From positions 7,582-71,581 of the forward strand of contig CALESR010000270.1 in assembly GCA_937907485.1 (NCBI GenBank): a DNA stretch of 64,000 bases. Reading direction: 5' to 3'. This DNA is from an uncultured Paracoccaceae bacterium (GTDB lineage Bacteria > Pseudomonadota > Alphaproteobacteria > Rhodobacterales > Rhodobacteraceae). Positions 27,462 through 36,274 of this stretch are shown here, one piece after another (positions within the stretch are counted from its first letter, which is position 1; each line of letters opens with the position of its first letter). The notes below the pieces were generated by a model. It searched no databases and had not been told where the DNA came from. It saw only the letters and a program-made list of their open reading frames with translations. A program made the translations under genes and the position numbers.

Positions 27462-28642
27462 GCGCGCCGTTGAAGGTCTGGCATGTCGTCGGGCCGATGA
27501 ACCACGGCGGCGCCGAAGTGATGGTGATGGAGCTGTTGCGCCACAAGGATCCGGGCACGCAGGTTGATTTCCTCGTGCACCAGACGCGCGACCATGTCGG
27601 CGGCAGCGCCGATTTCGACGCCGAGATCTTGGCCAGTGGCGCGCGTCTGTTCCCGATCGTCACACCGGTGCAGAGTGGGCTGCGCGCCTATTTTCGCGCG
27701 TTTCGCGCGCTGGTTCAGGCGCAGGGACGGCCGGATGTGGTGCATACCCATCTCAACGCTCGCAGCGGGATTGTGGCGCTGGCGGCTCGGCGCAATGGGG
27801 TCCGGCGCATCATCGTCCATGCCCATGCGGCGCTGACCTTTCGGGGGTCGCTGGCGTATCGGGTCTTTGCGACGGTAGAACTGGCCGTCGCAAAGGTGAT
27901 CTTTGGGCTGCTAGCCACCGATTTCTGGGGCTGCTCGGCCGACGCGGTCGCCAGCCAGTTTCCGCGTTGGCTTCACCGCGGTCAACCGCGGGTGGTCATC
28001 AACAACGCGATCAATGTTTCTCAGTATGTATCGGTCTCGCCCGAGGCGGTGGCCCGGGCGCGCGCCGACCTGTCGGGCGGGCGCCAAGGCCTGTTGATCG
28101 GCACTGTCGGACGACTCGTGCGGCACAAGAACGCGGCGATGCTGGTCGATATTCTCGACGCAATGCGCCGCCGCGGTGTGAATGCCACGCTTGCGCTGAT
28201 CGGACGCGAGGCGGACGCCGCCTATTGCGAGGACATCCGCGCGCGGGCCTTGGATCTGGGGCTGTCCGAGGCGGTGCGCTTCATCGGCCCGCGCAACGAC
28301 ATTCCGGCGGTGATGGCGGCGCTCGACGTCTTTGTGTCGCCGGCCCTGCGCGAAGGGTTTGGCCTTGTCGGACTCGAGGCGCAGGCCGCCGCCACCCCGG
28401 CAGTGCTGTCAACCGGATTCCCTGCGATGATCGACATGGATCTTGGCGCAGTGCTGGTGCCAAAGGGGTTCGACGCCGACCTTTGGGCGGAGGCGGTGAT
28501 CGAGGCGTCGGGCCGCGCGCGCCCGGCGCTCGATCTCGTCGCGCGCCGCATTGGCGAGCGCGGTTTTTCGTCCGTCGAGAATACGCAGCGCATCGAACGC
28601 GCCTGGCGCGACCCGTCGTTTCTGCCCGGAGACCCCGTATGA
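27425..28642 (+). CDS. GT4-family glycosyltransferase
   Basis: A 405-residue GT-B enzyme. N-terminal motif MNHGGAEVMVMELL, VVHTHLNARSGI, and the donor site REGFGLVGLEAQAAATPAVLS (E-x7-E) place it in family 4. The start ATG at 27425 lies inside the preceding methyltransferase gene; the conserved first strand VWHVVGPM begins at residue 18, so a shorter form is unlikely. The stop overlaps the CapA-like gene by ATGA. Specificity unknown. Confidence 0.85.
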   Translation: MPTSLSQGHPPLSAPLKVWHVVGPMNHGGAEVMVMELLRHKDPGTQVDFLVHQTRDHVGGSADFDAEILASGARLFPIVTPVQSGLRAYFRAFRALVQAQGRPDVVHTHLNARSGIVALAARRNGVRRIIVHAHAALTFRGSLAYRVFATVELAVAKVIFGLLATDFWGCSADAVASQFPRWLHRGQPRVVINNAINVSQYVSVSPEAVARARADLSGGRQGLLIGTVGRLVRHKNAAMLVDILDAMRRRGVNATLALIGREADAAYCEDIRARALDLGLSEAVRFIGPRNDIPAVMAALDVFVSPALREGFGLVGLEAQAAATPAVLSTGFPAMIDMDLGAVLVPKGFDADLWAEAVIEASGRARPALDLVARRIGERGFSSVENTQRIERAWRDPSFLPGDPV

Positions 28643-29814
28643 CCGGTTCCGCATCGCTCTCGCTCTTGATCTGTGGTGACATCTGCCCGACGGCGGACAC
28701 CCGTGCGCTGTTCGACGATGGGGTGCCCGGTGCCTTGCTGGGCACGTTGGTCGACAGGATCCGGGCCGCCGATCTTTCGCTCGCCAATCTCGAATGCGTC
28801 TTGTCCGAAACGGCGCCCCCAGCGGACAAGATCGGACCAGTGTTGACCGGCAAGGCCGCCGACGCCCGACTGCTGGCCGACGCTGGATTCGACCTGCTGG
28901 GTGTGGCGAACAACCACATCAAGGACTGCGGCGAGGCCGGAGTGCTGGATACGCTTGCCGCCTGTGCGGCCGCCGGGATTCGCACGACGGGCAGCGGACC
29001 GAATGCCGCCGCTGCAGCCGAACCCGCGTGCCTTGAGGTCAAGGGCTGGACCATCGGCGTGATGGCCGTGGCCGAGCACGAATTCAACGCCGCTTCGGCA
29101 ACTGGCGCCGGCGCGCATGTTTTTGATCCCTTGACCGATCTCGAACGCCTGCGCGCCCTGAAAGCACGGTGTGATTGGGTTGTCGTGCTCTATCACGGGG
29201 GTATCGAGTATCACCCCTTTCCCAGCCCATTGTTGCAGCGTACCTGCCGTTCGCTGGTGCGCAACGGCGCCGACCTGGTCCTGTGTCAGCACAGCCATGT
29301 GATCGGCACGCTCGAGGCCTATGAGGGCGGGCATATCCTGTATGGGCAGGGCAATTCGGTCTTTGGCCACCGTCCCGGCAAATCGGGGTGGAATCAGGGG
29401 CTGGCGGTCTCGGTATTTCTTGATCGAGCGGACGGAATACAGGCCCGATTGGACATGTTGCCGATTGGCTGTGACGCCTCGGGGAGGGTCGATCTCCTCC
29501 CCGAAGACAGTGCAAAGGCCTGTCTGATGGCACTGGACGAACGGTCGCGCCGCGCCGAAGATCCCGCGTGGATCGAGACCGCCTGGTCAGGGTTCTGCGC
29601 CAATCTGGGCAAGAACCAGTTGCCGCATGTGCTGGGGCTGGGCCTCTGGCCGACACGCCTCAACCGGTTGCTCAAGGGCGGGTTGGTGCGGACCCTGTTC
29701 AGCAAGAAGCAACGCATGACCGCCCTGAACGTCGTGCGCTGCGATGCGCATCGCGAGGTGGTGTTGACCGCGTTCGGGCAGACCTTGGATATCGCGCGGT
29801 TTGATCGCCCATGA
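28639..29814 (+). CDS. CapA-family protein (poly-gamma-glutamate capsule type), no signal peptide
   Basis: A 391-residue protein of the CapA metallophosphatase-like family. Motifs are LLICGDICPT, NLECVLSE, GVANNHIKDCG, LYHGGIEYHPFPSP, CQHSHVIG and ILYGQGN. Family members are known from poly-gamma-glutamate capsule loci and many polysaccharide clusters; their catalytic role is poorly defined. Unlike the second CapA-like protein at 54.7 kb, it has no signal peptide. About 100 residues follow the core domain (roughly 290-391) and I do not recognise them. Linked by ATGA to genes on both sides. Confidence 0.83.
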   Translation: MTGSASLSLLICGDICPTADTRALFDDGVPGALLGTLVDRIRAADLSLANLECVLSETAPPADKIGPVLTGKAADARLLADAGFDLLGVANNHIKDCGEAGVLDTLAACAAAGIRTTGSGPNAAAAAEPACLEVKGWTIGVMAVAEHEFNAASATGAGAHVFDPLTDLERLRALKARCDWVVVLYHGGIEYHPFPSPLLQRTCRSLVRNGADLVLCQHSHVIGTLEAYEGGHILYGQGNSVFGHRPGKSGWNQGLAVSVFLDRADGIQARLDMLPIGCDASGRVDLLPEDSAKACLMALDERSRRAEDPAWIETAWSGFCANLGKNQLPHVLGLGLWPTRLNRLLKGGLVRTLFSKKQRMTALNVVRCDAHREVVLTAFGQTLDIARFDRP

Positions 29815-30866
29815 TGCCGCATTTCGCCCTTCTGTTCGGGGTTTCGACGGTGGCGCTGATCGCGCAATACCGCCGGTTCTCGGGCGGAATCCGTTATGTG
29901 CTGGGCTTTGTGATCGTTCTCATGCTGACCCTTTTCGCCGGGCTTCGCGGGAATTTTGTCGGCGCCGATACGATCGGCTATATCGAGCGTTTCCTGTATC
30001 TGGTCAGCGTAGACGCCGACTGGGATGGGACCAGTTCTGCCGAGCCGGGCTACAAGACGCTGGTTCTGATCGCGCGGCTGATATCGGACGATCCGACCGT
30101 GTTCTTGATCGTGACCTCGGGTGTGGTGTCTGGGCTCTTGGTGGCCGGGGCCTATCGAATGGCGCTGATCCCGCCTCTGGCGCTGTTCGTGATGATCGCC
30201 TTTGGCTTTTATGCCTTTCACATGAACGGTTTGCGGCAGGGTCTGGCCTTGGCCGTGTATGTCCACGCGCTGCCATCGCTGCTGCAGGGCCGACCTGCGC
30301 GCTATGGGCTGTGGGTGCTGGCCGCGTCGCTGTTCCATACGACCGCGATCTTCACATTGCCGCTTTATCCGCTGTTTCGCATCGGGTTTTCGATCTGGAC
30401 CTTCGGCTTTCTCATGGTCATGGCAGGCCTGACGACCGTGGGTCTGGACTTTGTTTTCCAGTTCGCCGGCCTCGCCAACGAACGCTATGCGCTCTACGGT
30501 CAGAGCACGGCCACCGGCGGCGCGATGCTGACACTGTTTCACGTCATGCTCGCTGCGATGTTCATGCTGGGGCGCCCAATGGTGCGTCGCGAATGGCGAG
30601 CGGATTACGATAAATTGTTGATGATGCTGCTGTTCGGGGCGATGATCTTCGTGATTGTCCAGTTGACGGGCAGCTACGTCGAAATGACCCGGATGGCGCT
30701 CTATTTCACCATTTCGATGGCGTTTCTTTGGCCGATCCTCTTGCGGTCGGTTCGCTCGCCGAATGTCCGGTTTTCGGTCATTGTCGCCGTCATGGGGATG
30801 GGCTGCGTCTATTTTTTTGTTTTTCTCAATCAGATAGGCGGGTACATCCCGTTCACGTTCCGATGA
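29811..30866 (+). CDS. EpsG-like (Wzy-type) polysaccharide polymerase
   Basis: A 351-residue membrane protein with about ten membrane segments. The EpsG family hallmarks are present: an arginine-containing FAGLRGNFVGADTIGY loop near residues 43-58, FYAFHMNGLRQGLALAVY near 137-154, and a histidine in LFHTTAIF. It would join repeat units in the periplasm, supplying the Wzy step for a Wzx/Wzy pathway together with the flippase at 23342 and Wzc at 14354. The start and stop both overlap neighbours by 4 bp. Confidence 0.82.
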   Translation: MMPHFALLFGVSTVALIAQYRRFSGGIRYVLGFVIVLMLTLFAGLRGNFVGADTIGYIERFLYLVSVDADWDGTSSAEPGYKTLVLIARLISDDPTVFLIVTSGVVSGLLVAGAYRMALIPPLALFVMIAFGFYAFHMNGLRQGLALAVYVHALPSLLQGRPARYGLWVLAASLFHTTAIFTLPLYPLFRIGFSIWTFGFLMVMAGLTTVGLDFVFQFAGLANERYALYGQSTATGGAMLTLFHVMLAAMFMLGRPMVRREWRADYDKLLMMLLFGAMIFVIVQLTGSYVEMTRMALYFTISMAFLWPILLRSVRSPNVRFSVIVAVMGMGCVYFFVFLNQIGGYIPFTFR

Positions 30867-31816
30867 ACCGGCCAACCGGTTTGGCGCAAGTTGCAATGAA
30901 GGCCACGATGAGTTCCGACAAACCGCGCCTGTACCTGAGCGTCGACTTCGAGGATTTTTCGCATGACAATCTGCGAAGCCTCGGTGCGCCGTATGAGCCA
31001 ACGATGCGGCGCGAGGCCTTGCTGCGGTCGTTGGACGTCATTCAGGACTACGCCACGCGGCATTTTCAAGACCCGCGAATGACCTTTTTCTGCACCGGGA
31101 TCGTGGCGCGCAAGTGCCCGGATGTCGTGCGGCGGATCGCCGACTTGGGGCATGAGGTCGCGTGCCACTATCATTTTCACGACGATGTTCGCGCCGACAA
31201 TCTGCACGTGTTGTCGCAGCGCCTCAGCGATGCCAAAGCTGCCCTCGAGGATGCCGGTGGCCAGGTGGTTCGCGGCTTTCGCGCGCCCCGGTTTTCGATC
31301 GATGCCGATGACCGCCACCGCTATGGCCTGATCGAAGAGCATTTCGACTACGATTCGTCGATGCGGGTGGATTCGGTCGAGGAATGTATCGCGGTGCGCA
31401 AGGCTTTGGGCCTGACGCGGTTGCGGGTCTTTCCCGTCGGGTGCCACCGGGTGCGGCGCTATCTCAAACCGATCAAGACCGGCGGCACCTATCTCAAGTT
31501 GTTCCCGGTCTCGATCGGGATTGATCTGTTGCGACGCTCGACGGCGAACGGGTTGCTCCCGATGCTCTATCTGCACCCCTATGAATTCGTGGCCGACCGC
31601 TCGTTCATGATCGGTTGGAAGGAGTTGGCGTTTTTGCCCCCCATGAAACGGGCGCTGGTCTATGCGCGTCAGATACAATGGCATGTTGTTGGAAATGCAG
31701 GAATGAACACCAAGCTCGACCGGGTCTTTGCCGAGTTCCAGCAGGGCGGACGGATGTGTGATCTGCTGGCGACAGATTATGCGCTTTCGTCGGACAAGAC
31801 TCAGGGTCGGCCATGA
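30863..31816 (+). CDS. Polysaccharide deacetylase family protein
   Basis: A 317-residue NodB-homology protein. SVDFEDFSH (residues about 24-32) holds the catalytic/metal aspartates; MTFFCTGIVA, HEVACHYHFHDD and GFRAPRFSID follow, and LHPYEF is near the C-terminus. This DUF3473-like form is common in exopolysaccharide loci (XrtA/PEP-CTERM and capsule). No signal peptide, so it likely deacetylates a precursor or lipid-linked sugar. The ATG at 30863 overlaps the polymerase stop; two further in-frame ATGs within 16 residues are possible starts. Confidence 0.83.
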   Translation: MNRPTGLAQVAMKATMSSDKPRLYLSVDFEDFSHDNLRSLGAPYEPTMRREALLRSLDVIQDYATRHFQDPRMTFFCTGIVARKCPDVVRRIADLGHEVACHYHFHDDVRADNLHVLSQRLSDAKAALEDAGGQVVRGFRAPRFSIDADDRHRYGLIEEHFDYDSSMRVDSVEECIAVRKALGLTRLRVFPVGCHRVRRYLKPIKTGGTYLKLFPVSIGIDLLRRSTANGLLPMLYLHPYEFVADRSFMIGWKELAFLPPMKRALVYARQIQWHVVGNAGMNTKLDRVFAEFQQGGRMCDLLATDYALSSDKTQGRP

Positions 31817-32685
31817 AAATCACCATTGGTTTGCCATTCTTCAACGCCGAAGACGATCTGCCCGATGCGATCCGCTCGATCTTCGCCCAAACCCATCAGG
31901 ATTGGGAACTGATCCTGATCGACGACGGTTCGACCGACCGCTCGTTGGACATCGCGCGCTCGGTTCAGGATCCGCGCGTGCGGGTTGTTTCGGATGGGCG
32001 AAATCTGCGACTGGCGGCGCGGCTGAATCAGATCGTCGATCTGGCGCAGACCGAGATCATCGTGCGCATGGATGCCGATGACCTGATTGCGCCCGAGCGG
32101 ATCGAACGCGAACTCGCGGTTTTGCAGGCCGAGCCGGGCATCGATCTTGTATCGACCGGGCTGGTGTCGATTGACCGCAAGGGCGAACCCTTTGGCGCAC
32201 GTTCGCATTTTGCCGACACTGTCACGCGCGAGAACCTGCTGCGCAAACAGGGCGCCGGGATTGTCCATGCCGCCGTGGTCGGGCGCAGGGCGTGGTTTTT
32301 GCGCAACCGTTATGACCCGTCGGTGCCAATTGCGCAGGATTACGACCTTTGGCTGCGCTCCAGTGCGAAGGGGGATCTGGCGGTGCGAATCCTGCAAGAA
32401 CCACTGTATTATGTGCGCGAGGTCGGCAGTGTCACTCCGTCCAAGATGTTCCGCTCGTACCGGATGGATCGCCGGGCCCTCTGGCGCAACCGGCGTAACC
32501 TGTGGGAGGCGCGCTTTATCCTGAAATCGCTGCTGAAAACCGCGGCCCTATGGCTGATCGTCACCGCCGGACGGCTGGACTGGCTGGTGCGCCGCCGCTC
32601 GACGCCGCTGACGGATCAGGCGCTGATCGCCAAAGTCCATTCCGATATCGCCACGATCCGAAGCACCCATGTCCCCGGCCTTTGA
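31813..32685 (+). CDS. GT2-family glycosyltransferase
   Basis: A 290-residue GT-A enzyme. ITIGLPFFNAEDDL, ILIDDGSTDRSLDIA and IIVRMDADDLIAPERI carry the family 2 nucleotide and metal motifs, and IAQDYDLWLRSS gives the ED-like catalytic region. The C-terminus is hydrophobic and basic. Coupled to the deacetylase by ATGA and overlapping the next gene by 17 bp. Sugar unknown. Confidence 0.87.
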   Translation: MKITIGLPFFNAEDDLPDAIRSIFAQTHQDWELILIDDGSTDRSLDIARSVQDPRVRVVSDGRNLRLAARLNQIVDLAQTEIIVRMDADDLIAPERIERELAVLQAEPGIDLVSTGLVSIDRKGEPFGARSHFADTVTRENLLRKQGAGIVHAAVVGRRAWFLRNRYDPSVPIAQDYDLWLRSSAKGDLAVRILQEPLYYVREVGSVTPSKMFRSYRMDRRALWRNRRNLWEARFILKSLLKTAALWLIVTAGRLDWLVRRRSTPLTDQALIAKVHSDIATIRSTHVPGL

Positions 32686-33874
32686 TCCCCTTGCGCCCGC
32701 TTCGCGACGCCCGCGCGTTGCATGGGTGATGCATAGCGTCTTCAACGCAAAGTTCTTTCTGGTTCCGCATCTGCGCATGCTGGGCGAGGAGCACGAGGTC
32801 TTGCTCTATCTGCGCAACGACGCACCCGAAATTCTGGCCAATCTGGATATTCCCGCACGGGTCGTCGAAATCCCGATTGTCAGGCATGTCGATCCCTTGG
32901 CCGATCTCAAGGCGTTGTGGGTGCTGTATCGGGCGCTGCGGCGTGATCGGCCGGACCTTGTGCACAGCACGACGGCCAAAGGCGGGCTGATCGGCATGCT
33001 GGCGGCGTTCTTCGCCCGGGTGCCGCGGCGGGTTCATACCTTTCAGGGCGAAGCCTGGCCGCATTTCACCGGGGTCAAGCGTTGGCTGTTCAAGGCGCTT
33101 GACCGATTGGTCGCATGGCTTGCGACCGAGGTGACCGTGGTTTCGGCCTCGGAACGCGATTTCCTGCGCGACCAAGGTGTGTTGCCACCGAATCGGGGTC
33201 TGGTTCTGGGCTCAGGCTCGATCTGCGGGGTGGATCTGGAGCGTTTTTATCCAGACGCCGAGAGGCGCGCTGCGAAACGCGCGGAGCTGGGCTATGTCGA
33301 GGGCGATTTCGTCATCCTGTATTTGGGGCGGCTGCAGCGCGACAAGGGGTTGCACATCCTCGATGCGGCCCTGCAAAAGCTCACGGCACGCAGCGACCAG
33401 CCGATTCACGTGCTGGCCGTCGGCCCGGACGAAGACGGGCTTGGCGAGGGGCTGGTGCGCACCTTTGGCGCCGGGGTGCAGGTGCTGCCCTATACCGACA
33501 CCCCTGAGGATTTCATCGCTGCGGCGGACATTCTGGTGCTGCCGAGTTTCCGCGAAGGCTTTGGCATGGTGCTGATCGAGGCCGCGGCAATGGGTGTGCC
33601 GTCGGTGGCATCGCGCATCTATGGCATCACCTGCGCGGTCGCCGAGAATCAAACCGGCCTGCTGTTCGATGTTGGCGACCCGCAGGCGATGGCCGACGCG
33701 ATGGAGCGCTTGTTGACCGATGGCGGTTTGCGGCGCAGACTCGGGGAAAACGGCATCAACCGGACGCGCGCCGAGTTCGACCAGAAAGTTGTGATCGAGC
33801 ATTTCCGCCAGTTCTATCGGGCGCAACTGGCCGAATGGGTGCCCAGGGCAAGCGACAAGGGAGAGCGTCGGTGA
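32669..33874 (+). CDS. GT4-family glycosyltransferase
   Basis: A 401-residue GT-B enzyme. VMHSVFNAKFFLVPHL, VHSTTAKGGLIGMLAA, the linker ILYLGRLQRDKGLHIL and the donor motif REGFGMVLIEAAAMGVPSVAS (E-x7-E) are typical of family 4, resembling WbnK/Gne-adjacent capsule transferases that start with a KG-x-L motif. The start ATG at 32669 lies within the GT2 gene; the stop overlaps the acetyltransferase GTG start. Specificity unknown. Confidence 0.86.
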   Translation: MSPAFDPLAPASRRPRVAWVMHSVFNAKFFLVPHLRMLGEEHEVLLYLRNDAPEILANLDIPARVVEIPIVRHVDPLADLKALWVLYRALRRDRPDLVHSTTAKGGLIGMLAAFFARVPRRVHTFQGEAWPHFTGVKRWLFKALDRLVAWLATEVTVVSASERDFLRDQGVLPPNRGLVLGSGSICGVDLERFYPDAERRAAKRAELGYVEGDFVILYLGRLQRDKGLHILDAALQKLTARSDQPIHVLAVGPDEDGLGEGLVRTFGAGVQVLPYTDTPEDFIAAADILVLPSFREGFGMVLIEAAAMGVPSVASRIYGITCAVAENQTGLLFDVGDPQAMADAMERLLTDGGLRRRLGENGINRTRAEFDQKVVIEHFRQFYRAQLAEWVPRASDKGERR

Positions 33875-34701
33875 TCGACTACAGTTTGCACCCCGCGCTC
33901 GAACGCGCCAGCATCGACGATTACATCGCGCTGTTTGATCTGGCCTTTCCCGGCAATGACAAACTGGGGCGCGCGTATCTCGAATGGCTCTATCGGCAGA
34001 ACCCGGACGGTCCGGCTGTCGGGATGGACGCCTACCTGGGTGATGAACTGGCCGCCCATTATGTCACTATTCCGCGCACTTATCGGCAGGGCGGGGCGAC
34101 GTATCGCGCACTGTTGTCGGTCAACACGGCGACCCATCCCCGCCACCAGCAGCGCGGGCTGTTCAAGCGTCTGGCCAATGCGACCTATGAAGCGGGGCAG
34201 GCGCAGGGGTTTCAGTTCGTGCTCGGCGCCGCCAATGCGAATTCGACCCATGGGTTTATCCGCAGTCTGGGCTTTGAGCATCTGGGCCAAATCCGCATGG
34301 TCGCCTGGTGCGGTCCGGATGAGGTCGTCGAGCGGCTGCGCCTCGATACTCGGCCCGATTGGCTGGCCTGGCGGCTGGCGCGACCACAGGCCAGCTATCG
34401 TCTGTCACGGTTGGCCGGGGGCAGGGTGCGCATCCAGACCCGCCAGCGCGGCCTTGGCGTGACATTGGGTTTTGTGCCCGCCGAATCCCTCGCGCCCGTT
34501 CTCACCGATCATAGGGTGCACAGCCTGCCCTGGTTGCCGAACCTCACGCCGATCTTTCCGGTGCCGGGTGCAAGTCTGCGGTTGCCCGACCGCCTGCACC
34601 CGTCGCCCTGGAACGTGATCTTCCGCCCGCTCGGTGCCGCGGGTCACGAGATCGACACCCGCCTGTTGCAGTATGACGGGCTGGCGATGGATACGTTCTG
34701 A
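33871..34701 (+). CDS. GNAT-family N-acyltransferase
   Basis: A 276-residue protein with an N-terminal GNAT domain: VNTATHPRHQQRGLFKRLANAT (residues about 79-100) contains the R/Q-x-x-G-x-G/L acetyl-CoA loop, and ANANSTHGFIRSLGF matches the second half. The C-terminal 120 residues are not recognised. Last gene of the capsule operon; it starts with a GTG overlapping the previous stop. It probably N-acylates an amino sugar. GNAT-type proteins can also N-acylate sphingoid bases, but distance from the lipid locus makes that less likely. It ends 8 bp from a convergent operon. Confidence 0.72.
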   Translation: MIDYSLHPALERASIDDYIALFDLAFPGNDKLGRAYLEWLYRQNPDGPAVGMDAYLGDELAAHYVTIPRTYRQGGATYRALLSVNTATHPRHQQRGLFKRLANATYEAGQAQGFQFVLGAANANSTHGFIRSLGFEHLGQIRMVAWCGPDEVVERLRLDTRPDWLAWRLARPQASYRLSRLAGGRVRIQTRQRGLGVTLGFVPAESLAPVLTDHRVHSLPWLPNLTPIFPVPGASLRLPDRLHPSPWNVIFRPLGAAGHEIDTRLLQYDGLAMDTF

Positions 34702-34709
34702 ACCACGCC

Positions 34710-35084
34710 TCAGGCGCCCAGTTCCGTGATAAGGTGGCGCGCCAGTGCCAACGAGTCGACCTGCGTCACCAACAGGATTGCGTCCTCGGTCGAGGGCAGC
34801 GGACCCGTGCCGGACCAGTCTTGCAGGCACTGGCGCGCAGCCTCTGCCGCCGACATGTCGATCGCACCGCTGACATCCCAATCCGGACGATCCGGCAACG
34901 CCGCCATTGCCGCCAGCCAGGTTGCACCGTCGCTGATCGAGGCCAGCGCCAGCGTGCCCCCGCCGATGCCGGACCCACCGGCCAGATCGAAGGTCTGGGC
35001 GTCGGCTGTGCTTTGCCCCAGAACCAGCGCCAGTTGATTGGCGCTGTCGCAAAGAGCGGCGGGGCAGATGATTGTCAGTCTCAT
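34710..35084 (-). CDS. Small acidic hypothetical protein, third gene of the head-spike operon
   Basis: A 124-residue acidic, alanine-rich protein that I do not recognise. It begins LTIICPAAL, then a FDLAGGSGIGGG loop, and ends LARHLITELGA; no signal peptide or membrane segment is seen. Its start at 35084 overlaps the LamG-like spike gene by ATGA, so it is co-translated with the spike proteins. It could be a spike-associated structural or assembly protein. The function is open; coding status is supported by the operon coupling and codon pattern. Confidence 0.6.
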   Translation of the reverse strand: MRLTIICPAALCDSANQLALVLGQSTADAQTFDLAGGSGIGGGTLALASISDGATWLAAMAALPDRPDWDVSGAIDMSAAEAARQCLQDWSGTGPLPSTEDAILLVTQVDSLALARHLITELGA

Positions 35085-36274
35085 GTCGGCGCTCCGGTTT
35101 TCTGGGCCATGTAGTGACTCAGCAGGGTGTTGTCGGGCTCGGACAGGGCCGTGTCGAACAGCACCAGCCCGTGAATCCGCCCGGCAAAGCGCAATCCGCC
35201 GTCCGTGCGTTGCCCCAGATGCAACTCGCGGGCGTTTCTCCAATGTGCCGCCACGGTGCCGCTGCTCGCGCTTGAAGCAAGGTCCGCGCCGCCTGACACC
35301 TGCAACGCCGCCAGATGGGGCGCGGCGACCGAAGCCCGCAGCAGCGCGGCGGCGGCAACCGGCGCGGCGGTGGCACTGTTTGTCACAGAGACCGGCGTCC
35401 CGTTGTTTACCGTTAGGGCGATCTGCGGCAACCCGGCCGTCGCCGGAGCATCCAGCGCCATCGTTGGTTCGGCGCCGCCAAGGTCCAGAACTCGCGCTGC
35501 CACGCCATCGTCGGGCTTGTAAAGACCCGCGGCGCCGGTCAGGGCCGCGCCCGATGACAGGTCCAAACGTCGCACGATCAGCCGGTCATCTATCCCGTCA
35601 AAGGACAACGAAGGCAGGCCGCCCGCGAGGCTGTAAACCGGACGCGCGGCCAGCACGGGTTGCGTGGCATGGGCGCCGGGCAACTCGCGCACCGAGAGCC
35701 CGGCCTTCAGCGAGGTGACCCCGCCACTCGACGGGGTATAGCAACGCAACGACAGGTCTGCCGGGAAGACCGCCAGAAACCGGTGTGTGCCGTTGCCGCT
35801 GAACACCGGGCTATAGCCGCTGCCATGCCATAACCGGATACCGCCCGAGACATAGTCGCTGATGGTGATCGTCACCTCGACGCTCGCACTGGTCTGATAG
35901 GGCGACCCATTGGCGGCCGTCAGCAACAGCCCGTTGCTGCCTGCGGGCACTGCATCGAAGGTTACGATGCCCCCGGCGACCGACACGCCACTGGCAAAGC
36001 TGCTCCAGGTTCCGGAGCCAAAACCCGAGGGCATCAACTCGGCACCCCGAGCCAGCGCATGCGACTTGTCGAGCGCCAGTGCTACGAGATCACCGGGCGT
36101 GGTGGCTGGCGTCGTGCCTGCAAGATCGGTGAACAGCGTCGCTGCATCCGAGGGGTCAATCCAGACCCCGCGGATGCCGGTGGCAAACACCATCGCCGGA
36201 TCGAGCACTGGCACCGCGCCGACCCGCCGTCGAAACGGTGCCGAGCAGACCGAAAGGTCGACCACTGTCTTCAT
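35081..36274 (-). CDS. LamG-like putative GTA head-spike fibre
   Basis: A 397-residue protein. The N-terminal part includes GVWIDPSDAATLFTD, a phage-tail/structural type start; the C-terminal half (about 220-395) looks like a concanavalin A/LamG domain, ending with GRIHGLVLFDTALS and a YMAQKTG tail. It is coupled by ATGA to a spike-base protein of the R. capsulatus Rcc01079 family. There, GhsA and GhsB form the gene-transfer-agent head spikes that bind capsule. By position and lectin-like fold this is the likely GhsB counterpart. The fibre role is inferred; the LamG-like fold is moderately supported. Confidence 0.6.
   Translation of the reverse strand: MKTVVDLSVCSAPFRRRVGAVPVLDPAMVFATGIRGVWIDPSDAATLFTDLAGTTPATTPGDLVALALDKSHALARGAELMPSGFGSGTWSSFASGVSVAGGIVTFDAVPAGSNGLLLTAANGSPYQTSASVEVTITISDYVSGGIRLWHGSGYSPVFSGNGTHRFLAVFPADLSLRCYTPSSGGVTSLKAGLSVRELPGAHATQPVLAARPVYSLAGGLPSLSFDGIDDRLIVRRLDLSSGAALTGAAGLYKPDDGVAARVLDLGGAEPTMALDAPATAGLPQIALTVNNGTPVSVTNSATAAPVAAAALLRASVAAPHLAALQVSGGADLASSASSGTVAAHWRNARELHLGQRTDGGLRFAGRIHGLVLFDTALSEPDNTLLSHYMAQKTGAPT

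Noticed and set aside
27967..28638. N-terminal extension of the CapA-like gene
   Set aside because: It lies within the upstream GT4 gene in another frame and reads as low-complexity; ATG 28639 gives the normal CapA start.
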